Part shown: positions 1 to 9,733 of the stretch, in pieces | Numbering within the stretch: position 1 is the first letter of the stretch | How the letters are laid out: every line of letters begins with the position of its first letter | Source of the DNA: Enterococcus mundtii | Lineage (GTDB): Bacteria > Bacillota > Bacilli > Lactobacillales > Enterococcaceae | Direction of reading: 5' to 3' | Length of the DNA: 64,000 nt | Assembly (NCBI RefSeq): GCF_002947535.1 | Contig: NZ_PUAP01000019.1 | Span: 30,312 to 94,311 of the forward strand | Position numbers and translations under genes: made by a program | Notes under the pieces: generated by a model | The model's input: only the letters and a program-made list of their open reading frames with translations | What the model was told of the DNA's origin: nothing | The model's database searches: none

Positions 1-1
1 A

Positions 2-2173
2 ATCGAATTAGTTGATGAGAATGACAACGAATTTAACCTAAACGAATTGGATTTGGAAGAACATACGGGATATCTTTATTTGGAAGACGAGATAGGGAAC
101 CGCTCTAAAGTACAAGAAGTTCGATTCCTTGCTGGCGATAATGAGGCTCCAACAGGAAATATCGTTACCACACCGATTGATTTCCAAGCACGCCGGATGA
201 ACGAGTTGACGAGAGATGATTTGTTGCGGTTCTTTACCGAAGATCCACTGGACAATGTGACAGCATCGGATCAGATCGATATTTCTTTGAGAAATAGTTT
301 AGGGAATGTCATCAGTATCGTCAACGTAGCCCCTTCAGATACCGTCTATGAGGCGGATGTTCGTCTACAAGACCAAGCGGGCAATCGGACGGAATATCCG
401 GTTAACTATCGCGTGGTCGATACGCAAGCGCCAACTGGTTCACGAAAAACATCATGGACGATCCTTGAAGCGAATCGCCATCGAAACTTTACCCAAGAAG
501 AAATGCGTTTAGTTTTCAACCAATTAGAAGACAATTGGAGTACCTTGGAGAATATCAGATTACAAGCAGATCGTAATTTGGCAGGAATGAGCCCAAATGT
601 GGTGAATGCATTTTATCCAACAACGATAACTGCTAGAGACGAAGCGGGGAACGAAAGTACTTTTACTCAAACGATGATTCGTATTGAAGATCGAACGGCT
701 CCAACGGCTAACTTCAAAGATGAAGTCATTGACTTTTCCACGCTTACATCGAATACGTTCTCTCGTACAGATTTGTTGAAGTTTTTCAACGGTGACCCTG
801 ACGATAACTGGAGCTTACCAGAAAACATCACCATCGAATTAGTGGATAACGAAGGAAACACCTTTGAGTTGGATGACCTAGAATACCAAGAATATACTGG
901 CTTTATTCGTTTGGAAGACCAACACGGGAATCGTACAGATTTACAAGAAGTTCGATTCCTTGCAGGAGATAATGAGGGGCCAACAGGAAATGTCGTTACG
1001 ACACCAGTCGATTTTCAAGCACGCCGAGTGAATGAACTGACGAGAGATGACCTTTTGCGGTTCTTTACCGAAGACCCACTAGACAATACGACACCAACGG
1101 ATCAAATTGATATCTCCTTACGGAATCATGCTGGGAATGTGGTGAGTATCGTCAATGTCGCACCATCGACGACTGTCTATGATGCCAATGTTCGTCTACA
1201 AGATATCCGAGGCAATTTTACAGAACATCCTGTTAACTATCGCGTGATCGATACGCAAGCACCGACAGGGGGAGTGAAAGATACTTGGACGGTCTTTGAA
1301 GCTACTCGAGAACGTGACTTTACTCAAGAAGAGCTACGGTCTTTATTGACGAATCTTGAAGATAACTGGACAGAAGTAGAAAATCTTACACTAAGAGCCG
1401 ATCGATACTTGTATAATGCTGCGCCAAATACAGGTAGTTCTTTTTATCCGACAGAAGTATTTGCGACTGATGAAGCAGGTAATACACGAAGATTCTCTAG
1501 TACGCGAGTAAGAATCAACGATACGACTCCACCAGATGGTGTGTTAAAAGATCCATTGGTATTTACCAAAGGACAAACAGAACCAAATGCACGGGAGTTT
1601 CTCGATGGTGAGCCAACGGATAACTGGACCTTGTCAGCAGATATTCAAGTAGCAGTCACGTATGAAAATAATGTCTCGTTTGCAGATTTGGAAGTGGGAA
1701 CATATGGTGTGACAGTCACTCTGACAGACCAAGCGAGAAATTCTCGGACATTGAACAGTCAAGTCACGATTCTAGAAGATACTTCCGAGTATATCGATGT
1801 GACGATCCCAATGAATGTGTCCTTTGCCCAAAGTAAAGAAAGCAATGGCATTGTCTCACCAACCTATCAGATCCAAAACAATGCGGAACGTGCAGTCCAA
1901 GTGTCAGTAAGTTCTGTCGTTAGCCAATCCAATACTGGACAATTGACAGAAATCGATCTTGGGGTGAAGAACAACCTGAATGACAACCAAGTCATGTTGA
2001 TCTCATCAGGTCAAACCCTCAATAACCGCAGAGAACTAGGAACGATCGAAGGTCAGAATACATCGTTCTCCTTCTCATTATTTGGAACGGTTGGAGAGAA
2101 TTTTGATTTTGAAAGTTTGGATGATCCATTGAACCCAGTGTATAGCATGCGTTTGAATTTCAATGCAAAGTAA
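2..2173 (+). CDS. Secreted repeat protein, 3' part only (surface protein paralogue 1)
   Basis: The reading frame is open from the first bases of the window, so the gene begins upstream and only its C-terminal ~723 residues are visible. They are built of ~95-residue Ig-like modules of three types in the order A-B-C-A-B-C, joined by linkers such as DTQAPTG and DNEGPTGN. Most modules carry a DNW(S/T) or DN-TP motif after a (N/T)xDP segment. A shorter final module (KDPLVFTKGQT) and a ~115-residue C-terminal domain starting near EYIDVTIPMNVSF follow. There is no LPXTG, GW or WxL anchor. The same architecture recurs in the next gene, and the last domain is almost identical. A role as a surface adhesin or matrix protein is inferred from architecture only. 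A strong terminator follows. Confidence 0.85.
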   Translation: MELVDENDNEFNLNELDLEEHTGYLYLEDEIGNRSKVQEVRFLAGDNEAPTGNIVTTPIDFQARRMNELTRDDLLRFFTEDPLDNVTASDQIDISLRNSLGNVISIVNVAPSDTVYEADVRLQDQAGNRTEYPVNYRVVDTQAPTGSRKTSWTILEANRHRNFTQEEMRLVFNQLEDNWSTLENIRLQADRNLAGMSPNVVNAFYPTTITARDEAGNESTFTQTMIRIEDRTAPTANFKDEVIDFSTLTSNTFSRTDLLKFFNGDPDDNWSLPENITIELVDNEGNTFELDDLEYQEYTGFIRLEDQHGNRTDLQEVRFLAGDNEGPTGNVVTTPVDFQARRVNELTRDDLLRFFTEDPLDNTTPTDQIDISLRNHAGNVVSIVNVAPSTTVYDANVRLQDIRGNFTEHPVNYRVIDTQAPTGGVKDTWTVFEATRERDFTQEELRSLLTNLEDNWTEVENLTLRADRYLYNAAPNTGSSFYPTEVFATDEAGNTRRFSSTRVRINDTTPPDGVLKDPLVFTKGQTEPNAREFLDGEPTDNWTLSADIQVAVTYENNVSFADLEVGTYGVTVTLTDQARNSRTLNSQVTILEDTSEYIDVTIPMNVSFAQSKESNGIVSPTYQIQNNAERAVQVSVSSVVSQSNTGQLTEIDLGVKNNLNDNQVMLISSGQTLNNRRELGTIEGQNTSFSFSLFGTVGENFDFESLDDPLNPVYSMRLNFNAK

Positions 2174-2229
2174 TAAGAAATGGTTTACGCCAACTGATAC
2201 ACGTGAAGAGAAATCCTAGAATAATTTTT

Positions 2230-2270
2230 GGAACAGCAAGAAAGAATCTCCTTTCTTGCTGTTCCTTTTT
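2230..2270 (+). terminator. Rho-independent terminator of surface paralogue 1
   Basis: A perfect 15-bp stem (GGAACAGCAAGAAAG pairing with 2251-2265) encloses a 6-nt loop and is followed by five T. It ends the transcript of the upstream surface-protein gene. Confidence 0.93.
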
Positions 2271-2271
2271 G

Positions 2272-2848
2272 ATTTAGTTGAAAATTATTTTTTATGAGAA
2301 GTATCTTTGTAAGTTCTCATAGTAAAAACCACTAATTTTTACTTATGGAAATTATGGTTTTGGATAAAGTAAAGTGACAAAGGAATATGAAGAATAATCA
2401 GCGATATATAATACATATTAAAAAAGTGTATCAAGCAATTCGGTAATAATAAGATTAAAATTTGCTGTTTATTCCTCTAATTTAGATTAAAAAATGATTT
2501 TTTTACCTTTCTAACGGTAGAAAAAGATTTTGTTCCGATAATGGAATTATGGATAATTTTAATGTGAATGTGTGTTATCTTTTTAGACAGTTAAAAGGGA
2601 GAAGAAGGTTATTCAGTAAAATAATTACATAAAACAATGATCAATCGTGGAAAAGCGGTTCTGCGAACTATTTATACTGAATGAAACTTACGTATCTTCT
2701 GTCTGTATGAGCAAGTAAAGTCAGATTTTTTGTGATCAAGCACATAGTTTTTGAACGCTTACATATAGTTATCAGTTGATCTCAAAGATGCATACAGTCA
2801 GTACGTTTAACATGCACATTCTAAGAAAGAGAGAGGGGGACAGAATTT
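2272..2848. other. AT-rich non-coding stretch upstream of surface paralogue 2
   Basis: No open reading frame with a ribosome site is seen on either strand. The region must hold the promoter of the next gene. A TATACT box lies at 2673-2678, but no convincing -35 element is correctly spaced from it. A long 5' leader is possible. Confidence 0.5.
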
Positions 2849-5800
2849 TTGAAAGCGAAAAAAATTCGGATGATCGCTACTTCGTTCCTGTTGTTCCAAC
2901 ATGCATTGTTGCCATCGGCAGTATTTGCAATAGAAAATGAAACGGTAGCTAGTACGGAAATCATGGAAGAACAGCCAGAAAGCCACTTATCTGAAGAAAC
3001 ACCAGAAGTTGCTATAGAAGAACCAACAGTAGAAGAACCAATAGTAGAAGAAGAGCCGGAACAGGAAATACCCGCTGAATCAACCGTTATTGAAACACCA
3101 GAAGTTGTGGAGGAAGTACCAAAGATAGAGGAAGAAGCTCCGGTTGTAAGTGATGAAGTAGCAACTGAGGAATCAGTGGTATCAGAACTACCGCCAATCG
3201 ATGAAGCTCCTGTACCGAATTATTTGAGAGCATGGAATGAAACACCTGAAAATCTCGCACAACTGACGAATCACGGTAGAATTTCTTATTTAGAGGGAGT
3301 ACTGCAAAAGGCTATCAATCGAAAAATAACTCTAGGCACAGCAATCAATTCGACTGAAACTTTTTCCGTAACTGTACCAACTTATTCAATGGTGGAACGT
3401 GTCAATGGGAATAACGGTTGGATTTCATCAATCGTGACGGATAGTGGTGTCGGCATGCCGGATGAATTGTACACTCAGATGTATTATGGGAATCATCCGA
3501 CGCACAACAATACTTATTTGTTATTGAATATTTCTTCTAACCGCTCAGACATTACAGTTTCAGGTAATGCCATGCTTTATTCTAATTTTACCGCTGAGAT
3601 CAATTTTACCGTAAAAAGAGTACAGATAAGTAATTCGACAGAACCGGTTGAGATTCGTGGGAATGTTACGTTAGGCGCAACAGGGGTTGCCACACAATAT
3701 ACAGACATTGCGACACCAAGAAAATTAACCAGTCGTAATTATACTAATGAGAAGATCGGGAGTCTAGAAATCGATGATGGTCGTTCATCAGCTGTTATTG
3801 GGAATAATATTATCATTCAAGCGCAACGTGCACCAGTTACTATGACTGAGGCAGAGATTCGTTCATGGTTTGCTCAATTGCCTGATGATCCTAATAACTA
3901 TGAGTATTCTGTTGCTTCTCCAGCTGAAGGATGGCGACCAGAAGCTCGTGGAGATATGGTGGTCACTTTGAAAAATAAAACAACAGGAGTGACAGAGACA
4001 CATACGACGAATTATGTTGTGATAGATACACAAGCACCAACTGGGACGGTTAAATCAGGATTCATTGGTATCTTTAATGAACAAACAAACGTGCCGACCC
4101 GTTCAGATCTCTTGCAATTTATGAATAATGATTTGAAAGATAACTGGACATTACCAGATGACATCAAAATTCAATTAGTAGATAAGTCTGGTCGGACGAT
4201 CTATTTATCTGATTTAGATCCATCAATGAGCACCTATACAGGTTATATTCGCTTAGAAGATGAAATTGGTATGCAGTCCAACTTACAAGAAGTGACTTTT
4301 CAGTTGAAAGATAGCCAAGGACCGACAGCTAACGTTGCCACTACACCAGTCGATTTTGAAGCTACCAGAGTGAATGATTTGACGAAAGAGGATATTATGA
4401 AGTTCTTTGTCGATCCTCCAGTAGATAATCAAACGCCAACGGATAAAATTGATATTGCATTACTAGACAGTGCTGGAAATACGGTAAGCATCAAAAATGT
4501 TGCACCATCAACAACAATTCACGATGCAAAGATACGTTTACGGGATGAAGCCAATAATCAAACGGACTATTCTGTGAAATATCGAATAGTCGATACCCAA
4601 GCACCGACGGCTACATTTAAAGGAGAAGTCATTGATTTTTCGACTCATACGTCAAATACCTTCTCACGAACCGATTTATTACGATTTTTAAATGGTGATC
4701 CTGTGGACAATTGGACGTTGTCACCAAATATCAACATTCAATTAGTAGACGAGAAGGGCAATGAATTTAATCTAAACAACATGGAATTTAAAGAACATAC
4801 GGGCTATATTCGCTTAGAAGATGAAGAAGGGAACCAGTCCTCTTTACAAGAAGTCAAATTCCTCGGTGGTGATACGGAAGGTCCAACAGGAAATGTCACA
4901 ACCTCTCCCGTAGATTTCCAAGCGCGAAGAAAGGATGAGTTGACGAGAGATGATCTTTTACGCTTCTTTACGGATGATCCTCTAGATAACGTGACACCAA
5001 CCGATCAGATTGATCTTTCCTTACGTAACAATGCTGGCGATGTTGTGAGTATCGTCAATGTCGCACCGTCGACGACTGTTTATGATGCGAAAGTTCGTTT
5101 ACAAGACCAAGCGAACAACCAAACGGAATACTCAGTCAATTATCGGGTGGTTGATACGCAAGCGCCGACTGGTGAAAGAAAAACATCATGGACGATCCTT
5201 GAAGCGAATCGTCATCGAAACTTTACCCAAGAAGAAATGCGCTTAGTCTTTAAACATCTAGAGGATAATTGGAGCACATTAGAGAATATCAAACTAACAG
5301 CAGATCGCAATTTGGCTGGTATGAAACCGAATGGGGAAAATGCGTTTTACCCAACGAGTATTACTGCGCGAGACGAAGCAGAAAACGAAAGTACCTTTAC
5401 TCAAACGATGATTCGTATTGAAGATCGAACAGCCCCAACGGCTAACTTCAAAAATGAAGTCATTGATTTTTCAAGTCATACCGAAAATACCTTCTCACGA
5501 ACTGATTTGTTGCAGTTTTTCAACGGTGACCCCGACGATAACTGGAGCTTGCCAGAAAACATCACCATTGAATTAGTCGATAGTGAAGGGAACGAATTTG
5601 AGTTAGACGACTTAGAATACAAAGAATATATTGGCTTTATTCGTTTAGAAGATGAGGAAGGGAATCAATCGGAGTTACAAGAAGTTAAATTTCTTGCGGG
5701 AGACAACGAAGGTCCAACAGGAAATGTCGTCACGCAACCTGTTGATTTTCAAGCACGAAGAAAAGATGAATTGACGAAAGATGAGCTATTGCAGTTCTTT

Positions 5801-6907
5801 ACTGAGGACCCATTGGACAACACGACGCCAACCGATCAAATTGATCTTTCCTTGTGTAATGATAACGGAGATAACGTCAGTATTGTCAATGTTGCTCCAT
5901 CGACAACCGTCTATGATGCCAATGTTCGTCTAGAAGATATCCGCGGCAATTATACGGACTATGATGTGAAGTATCGCGTGATCGATACACAAGCGCCGAC
6001 TGGGACAGTTAAAAGCCATTGGACCGTACTTCAAGCGACAAGGCATCGGGATTTTACACAAGAAGAATTACGATCGTTAATCGATAATTTAGCTGATAAT
6101 TGGACAGAGTTAACAAATATCAAACTTGAGAACCATCTTCACTTGTACGATTTATCTCCGAGTGCTGGAGGAACTTACTACCCAATGGATATCACCGCAA
6201 TCGATGAGGCTGGGAATGAACGAATTTTTAAAAATACCATGCCACGGATAGTGGATACCACGGCACCTGACGGAACATTAAAAGATCCATTAGTGTTCAC
6301 GAAAGGGCAAACAGTACCAGAGCCTCGTGAATTTTTAGATGGTGATCCGACTGATAATTGGACTTTAACACCAGATATCAAAGTTGAAGTTGCGTATGAA
6401 AATAATGCTGCATTTGCAGATTTAGCGGTAGGCGATCATGGCGTAACGATCACCTTAACCGACCAAGCGGGTAATGTTCGGACACTGAACAGTCAAGTCA
6501 CGATTCTAGAAGATACTTCCGAGTACATTGATGTGACGATTCCTACTAATGTATCCTTTGCAGAAAGTAAAGAAAGCAATGGTATCGTCTCACCAACCTA
6601 TCAGATCCAAAACAATGCAGAACGTGCGGTCCAAGTATCAGTGAGTTCTGTCGTTAGTCAGTCAGCTACGGAAAAACTAACAGAAATCGATCTTGGGGTG
6701 AAAAATAATCTGAATGACAACCAAGTCATGTTGATTTCATCAGGTAAAAACCTCAATAACCGCAGAGAATTAGGAACGATCGAAGGGCATAGCACTTCTT
6801 TCTCCTTCTCATTATTTGGAACAGTAGGAGAAAATTTTGATTTTGAAAGCTTGGATGATCCATTGAACCCAATCTACAGTATGCGTTTGAATTTCCATGC
6901 GCAGTAA
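2849..6907 (+). CDS. Large secreted multi-repeat surface protein (paralogue 2)
   Basis: This 1352-residue exported protein is a full-length paralogue of the preceding partial gene. It starts at TTG, chosen because AGAGGGGG lies ~9 bases upstream; an in-frame ATG seven codons later is a poorer fit. Residues 1-27 form a signal peptide ending VFA. Residues ~30-125 are a Glu/Pro-rich low-complexity stalk, ~130-330 a unique putative N-terminal domain, and ~330-1150 repeat modules (A-B, then A-B-C twice, ~95 residues each). A short last module and a C-terminal domain from ~1221 follow. The C-terminal domain has the IPxxVxF start seen in several Firmicutes secreted proteins. No sortase, GW, LysM or WxL anchor is visible, so attachment is unexplained. 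An adhesin or biofilm role is inference. Confidence 0.88.
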   Translation: MKAKKIRMIATSFLLFQHALLPSAVFAIENETVASTEIMEEQPESHLSEETPEVAIEEPTVEEPIVEEEPEQEIPAESTVIETPEVVEEVPKIEEEAPVVSDEVATEESVVSELPPIDEAPVPNYLRAWNETPENLAQLTNHGRISYLEGVLQKAINRKITLGTAINSTETFSVTVPTYSMVERVNGNNGWISSIVTDSGVGMPDELYTQMYYGNHPTHNNTYLLLNISSNRSDITVSGNAMLYSNFTAEINFTVKRVQISNSTEPVEIRGNVTLGATGVATQYTDIATPRKLTSRNYTNEKIGSLEIDDGRSSAVIGNNIIIQAQRAPVTMTEAEIRSWFAQLPDDPNNYEYSVASPAEGWRPEARGDMVVTLKNKTTGVTETHTTNYVVIDTQAPTGTVKSGFIGIFNEQTNVPTRSDLLQFMNNDLKDNWTLPDDIKIQLVDKSGRTIYLSDLDPSMSTYTGYIRLEDEIGMQSNLQEVTFQLKDSQGPTANVATTPVDFEATRVNDLTKEDIMKFFVDPPVDNQTPTDKIDIALLDSAGNTVSIKNVAPSTTIHDAKIRLRDEANNQTDYSVKYRIVDTQAPTATFKGEVIDFSTHTSNTFSRTDLLRFLNGDPVDNWTLSPNINIQLVDEKGNEFNLNNMEFKEHTGYIRLEDEEGNQSSLQEVKFLGGDTEGPTGNVTTSPVDFQARRKDELTRDDLLRFFTDDPLDNVTPTDQIDLSLRNNAGDVVSIVNVAPSTTVYDAKVRLQDQANNQTEYSVNYRVVDTQAPTGERKTSWTILEANRHRNFTQEEMRLVFKHLEDNWSTLENIKLTADRNLAGMKPNGENAFYPTSITARDEAENESTFTQTMIRIEDRTAPTANFKNEVIDFSSHTENTFSRTDLLQFFNGDPDDNWSLPENITIELVDSEGNEFELDDLEYKEYIGFIRLEDEEGNQSELQEVKFLAGDNEGPTGNVVTQPVDFQARRKDELTKDELLQFFTEDPLDNTTPTDQIDLSLCNDNGDNVSIVNVAPSTTVYDANVRLEDIRGNYTDYDVKYRVIDTQAPTGTVKSHWTVLQATRHRDFTQEELRSLIDNLADNWTELTNIKLENHLHLYDLSPSAGGTYYPMDITAIDEAGNERIFKNTMPRIVDTTAPDGTLKDPLVFTKGQTVPEPREFLDGDPTDNWTLTPDIKVEVAYENNAAFADLAVGDHGVTITLTDQAGNVRTLNSQVTILEDTSEYIDVTIPTNVSFAESKESNGIVSPTYQIQNNAERAVQVSVSSVVSQSATEKLTEIDLGVKNNLNDNQVMLISSGKNLNNRRELGTIEGHSTSFSFSLFGTVGENFDFESLDDPLNPIYSMRLNFHAQ

Positions 6908-6916
6908 TTGATAAGA

Positions 6917-6949
6917 AGAAGTTGCACAACCGTGTGACTTCTTTTTTTT
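6917..6949 (+). terminator. Terminator of surface paralogue 2
   Basis: An 11-bp stem (AGAAGTTGCAC with 6932-6942, two G-U pairs) closes a 4-nt loop and runs into eight T. Confidence 0.88.
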
Positions 6950-6993
6950 ACGTATTTATAACTATTTTCCTAAGCGATACGGAAAAATCTATT

Positions 6994-7022
6994 TTGAAAA
7001 GAAAGCGATTTCATTCTATAGT
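6994..7022 (+). promoter_or_regulatory. Promoter of the PTS operon
   Basis: TTGAAA at 6994-6999 and TATAGT at 7017-7022 are separated by exactly 17 bases, a near-consensus housekeeping promoter about 40 bases before the EIIB start. Confidence 0.78.
6999..7014 (+). promoter_or_regulatory. Candidate cre site (CcpA operator) in the PTS promoter
   Basis: AAGAAAGCGATTTCAT matches the catabolite-responsive element WTGNNARCGNWWWCAW with one mismatch. It fills the spacer between -35 and -10, a position that would give glucose repression. Binding itself is inferred. Confidence 0.65.
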
Positions 7023-7064
7023 GAAGATAAGAAATCCAATCAAAAAATTAGAGGAGTGATCGTA

Positions 7065-7379
7065 ATGAAAAAAGCATTGATTATTTGTGCCGCTGGGATG
7101 TCTTCTTCGATGATGGCATCAAAAACAACAGAATATTTTAAAGGAAAAGGGGAAGAAGTATTTGTTGACGCGGTTTCTGCAACTGAAGGAGACAACCAAA
7201 TCAAGACAAGTGACTTCGATTTGTTTTTGATTAGTCCTCAAACCACGATGTACTTGGACAAATTTGTTAAACTAGGAAAAACAGTAGGGAAACCGGTTGT
7301 AAGTATACCATTCCAAGCGTATGTTCCTATCCCTACGGGTATCCAAAAATTAGCAGAGCTGATTGAGGAAAATATATAG
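7065..7379 (+). CDS. PTS sugar transporter subunit IIB, lactose/cellobiose family
   Basis: This 104-residue cytoplasmic phosphocarrier passes phosphate from EIIA to the incoming sugar during uptake. The N-terminal strand and P-loop (ALIICAAGMSSS) place the phospho-accepting cysteine at residue 8, as in cellobiose/chitobiose/lichenan IIB proteins. The frame extends upstream to a GTG at 7056, but GAGGAG at 7051-7056 overlaps that codon and sits nine bases before ATG 7065, so the ATG is the start. It is the first gene of the operon, 20 bases before the PRD regulator. The sugar is probably a beta-glucoside disaccharide or oligosaccharide; the exact substrate cannot be read from the sequence. Confidence 0.92.
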   Translation: MKKALIICAAGMSSSMMASKTTEYFKGKGEEVFVDAVSATEGDNQIKTSDFDLFLISPQTTMYLDKFVKLGKTVGKPVVSIPFQAYVPIPTGIQKLAELIEENI

Positions 7380-7399
7380 ACGAATAGGGGAAGATAATA

Positions 7400-9379
7400 A
7401 TGAAACAAACAGAAAAAGAGTTATTGCGGCAATTGATTGATCATCAAGGAGAATACCTCACGAGCCAGTACCTCGCTTCTGAATTATTATTATCTGACCG
7501 TACGATTCGAAACTATTTGAAAACATTGAATGAAGTAATCGAAAATAATGGCGGCAGACTCATTGCCAAGCAAGGTCAAGGGTATCAACTAGAGGTCGTC
7601 AATAAGCTTGCTTTTGCCCTGTTTTTGAAGCAACGGGAAGTCACTGTGGAATATGGTGATCAGGTGACTGAGTTTTATGGTTCAGAAGATCGAAAAAAGT
7701 ATATTTTAAATAAACTACTTTTGGAAGATCGCGCAATCGTGATCGATGATTTGGCAGAAGAGTTATATATCAGCCGTTCGAGTTTAGTGAATGATATCCA
7801 AGAGATCAAAGAGAAGTTAGCCGATTATTCGTTGAAAGTTGTGTCGAAACATAAACAGGGGATGTGGATCGAGGGACAAGAACAAGACAAGCGACATGTG
7901 ATCATGGATACCTTTTTTGGGAATAAGTATACCAATTCTTTGAAAGAATACCTCGGTAACAGTCAATTCTTCAAGGAAATCAATTTTGAAGAATTAGTGA
8001 TCATTATCTTGGACGAGATTCGTGAATCCAAATTGAGGGTTTCTGATTTTGTGATCCAAAATTTAGCGCTACATTTAGCATTGGCAATCAAGCGAATGCG
8101 AGCCGGTTTTGAGATCCAAGTGCCTGAGATCACTGGAGAAGAGATCCATGAGACCGAATATCAAGCAGCCAAGAATATAACCAGACGGATCGAGTCTATC
8201 ATGAATGTTCGTTTCCCTAAAGATGAAATTGCTTATTTAGCCTTACATTTGATGGCTAAATCAAATCAAAGCCATAAAAGGGAGAATCAAGAGTTAGTGA
8301 CAGAGTTAATGTCAGTTCTTAAAGAGCTTGCTCAGGTTCTTGGACAGTCGATCGTCGAAGATTATCAATTCAGAAATGGCTTAATCAATCATTTAGAACC
8401 CATGTTAGTTCGTTTAAAGAGAGGAATTGCACTGGAAAATCCTTTAACAAAAGAGATCAAAAAAGAAGATCCACGAGCCTTTGAATTGACTAAACACTAT
8501 TTTAGTCAGATGCCTTCTTTGAAAGATTATAAAATCAATGAGGATGAATGGGCGTATCTAGCACTTCACTTGATGGCAGCGATTGAAAAAAATAAGGTCG
8601 ATTGTAAACTCCAGGCGTTGATCATCTGTGCGACTGGCTATGGAAGTGCACAATTGTTAAAAAATCGGGTGTTGAGTGAATTTGGGAAAAACATTGCAGT
8701 GAAACAAGTGAAAGGCTACTACGAAATCGATGAACAGGCGTTAGAGGATATTGATGTGATCATTTCTTCCATTGATTTGTCGACGATGTTTTTCAAAGTG
8801 CCTGTTCTTCATGTCAGTGTTTTCTTGAATGATCAGGATGTTCAAAAAATCCGTAAAGTGATCGAAGAGCAACGTCCAATTTGCTTTGTGAAACCCCAAG
8901 AAGCGTTATCTCTTATGAAAGAAAAAGCAGACTTTTATGAAGAACAGATTTCTAGAAAATGGTTTAAGGTCTATCCTACAGCGCCAACAAAAGTGCAAGT
9001 TATCGCTGATTTGTTGGCACTTTTACAAGTAGATGAAACGGAGAATTATACGTCTGAGATGATTCACCAAATCGAACGTCGTGAGAAAATGGGGCAGATC
9101 ATCTTCAGTGAACAAGTGGTCGTCCCACATCCAGCGATCCCAGTTGGAGCCACCGCTAAAATTGCAGTCGGCGTCATTCCTGATGGGATGAAATGGGACG
9201 AACAAGAGGCGATCAAATTTGTTTTTCTAGTCTCTCCTTCTTGTATCGAAAATGAAGGAATCACTGTTGTCACAAAGGCAATCGTGAAATTCATTGATCG
9301 ATTAGACCTACAGCAGCTGATTTTAACTGAACCAACGTTTGAAAATTTTAATGAACAATTTATAAAAATGATTTACTAA
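7400..9379 (+). CDS. PRD-domain transcriptional activator with EIIB- and EIIA-like domains (BglG/LicR type)
   Basis: This 659-residue regulator probably activates its own PTS operon. Residues 1-60 form an HTH_11-type DNA-binding domain and ~80-165 a second Mga-like helix-turn-helix. Two PRDs lie at ~180-400, with His-containing motifs such as LALHLA, YLALHLMAK and EWAYLALHLM. A IIB-like domain starts at ~403 (LQALIICATGYGS) and a IIA-like domain at ~510, with the phospho-acceptor motif PHP near 576. In LicR/CelR-type activators, phosphorylation by HPr and by the cognate EIIB tunes activity to sugar supply and glucose state. Its placement between the IIB and IIA genes supports a local role. 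Confidence 0.92.
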   Translation: MKQTEKELLRQLIDHQGEYLTSQYLASELLLSDRTIRNYLKTLNEVIENNGGRLIAKQGQGYQLEVVNKLAFALFLKQREVTVEYGDQVTEFYGSEDRKKYILNKLLLEDRAIVIDDLAEELYISRSSLVNDIQEIKEKLADYSLKVVSKHKQGMWIEGQEQDKRHVIMDTFFGNKYTNSLKEYLGNSQFFKEINFEELVIIILDEIRESKLRVSDFVIQNLALHLALAIKRMRAGFEIQVPEITGEEIHETEYQAAKNITRRIESIMNVRFPKDEIAYLALHLMAKSNQSHKRENQELVTELMSVLKELAQVLGQSIVEDYQFRNGLINHLEPMLVRLKRGIALENPLTKEIKKEDPRAFELTKHYFSQMPSLKDYKINEDEWAYLALHLMAAIEKNKVDCKLQALIICATGYGSAQLLKNRVLSEFGKNIAVKQVKGYYEIDEQALEDIDVIISSIDLSTMFFKVPVLHVSVFLNDQDVQKIRKVIEEQRPICFVKPQEALSLMKEKADFYEEQISRKWFKVYPTAPTKVQVIADLLALLQVDETENYTSEMIHQIERREKMGQIIFSEQVVVPHPAIPVGATAKIAVGVIPDGMKWDEQEAIKFVFLVSPSCIENEGITVVTKAIVKFIDRLDLQQLILTEPTFENFNEQFIKMIY

Positions 9380-9391
9380 GGAGGAGTCTTG

Positions 9392-9712
9392 ATGACGGAA
9401 AAAATCACGAGTGAAGAGCTTCAAGTGACCGCTTTTGATATTATTTTTCACAGTGGCAATGCACGAACATTGATCCACGAGGCATTTGCTTTGTTACGAG
9501 CAGAAGATTTTACAGAAGCAGAAGAAAAGCTAGACGAAGCAAATCAGGAAATTTTAGAAGCCCATAAATCACAAACGCATTTATTGAAAGAGTATGCAAG
9601 TGGGCAAAAAATTGAAATGGAGATCATCATGGTCCATGCGCAAGATCATCTGATGACGACGATGACGTTATTGGAAGTCGCAAAAGAAATGAGTTATCTA
9701 TATCAAAAATAA
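9392..9712 (+). CDS. PTS sugar transporter subunit IIA, lactose/cellobiose family
   Basis: This 106-residue all-helical phosphocarrier accepts phosphate from HPr and hands it to the IIB subunit. The signature VHAQDHLM is present, so the phosphorylated histidine is expected at residue 82. A TTG at 9389 directly precedes the ATG at 9392; the ribosome site AAGGAGGAG ends at 9386 and suits the ATG better. The gene lies 12 bases behind the PRD regulator and 21 bases before a small membrane protein, so all are probably co-transcribed. Confidence 0.92.
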   Translation: MTEKITSEELQVTAFDIIFHSGNARTLIHEAFALLRAEDFTEAEEKLDEANQEILEAHKSQTHLLKEYASGQKIEMEIIMVHAQDHLMTTMTLLEVAKEMSYLYQK

Positions 9713-9733
9713 ACAAGAACAGGGGGTGAAAAA

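Noticed and set aside
2673..2678. TATACT box as promoter of surface paralogue 2
   Set aside because: No -35 at 15-19 bases and no extended -10; reported only as a possibility in the interval entry.
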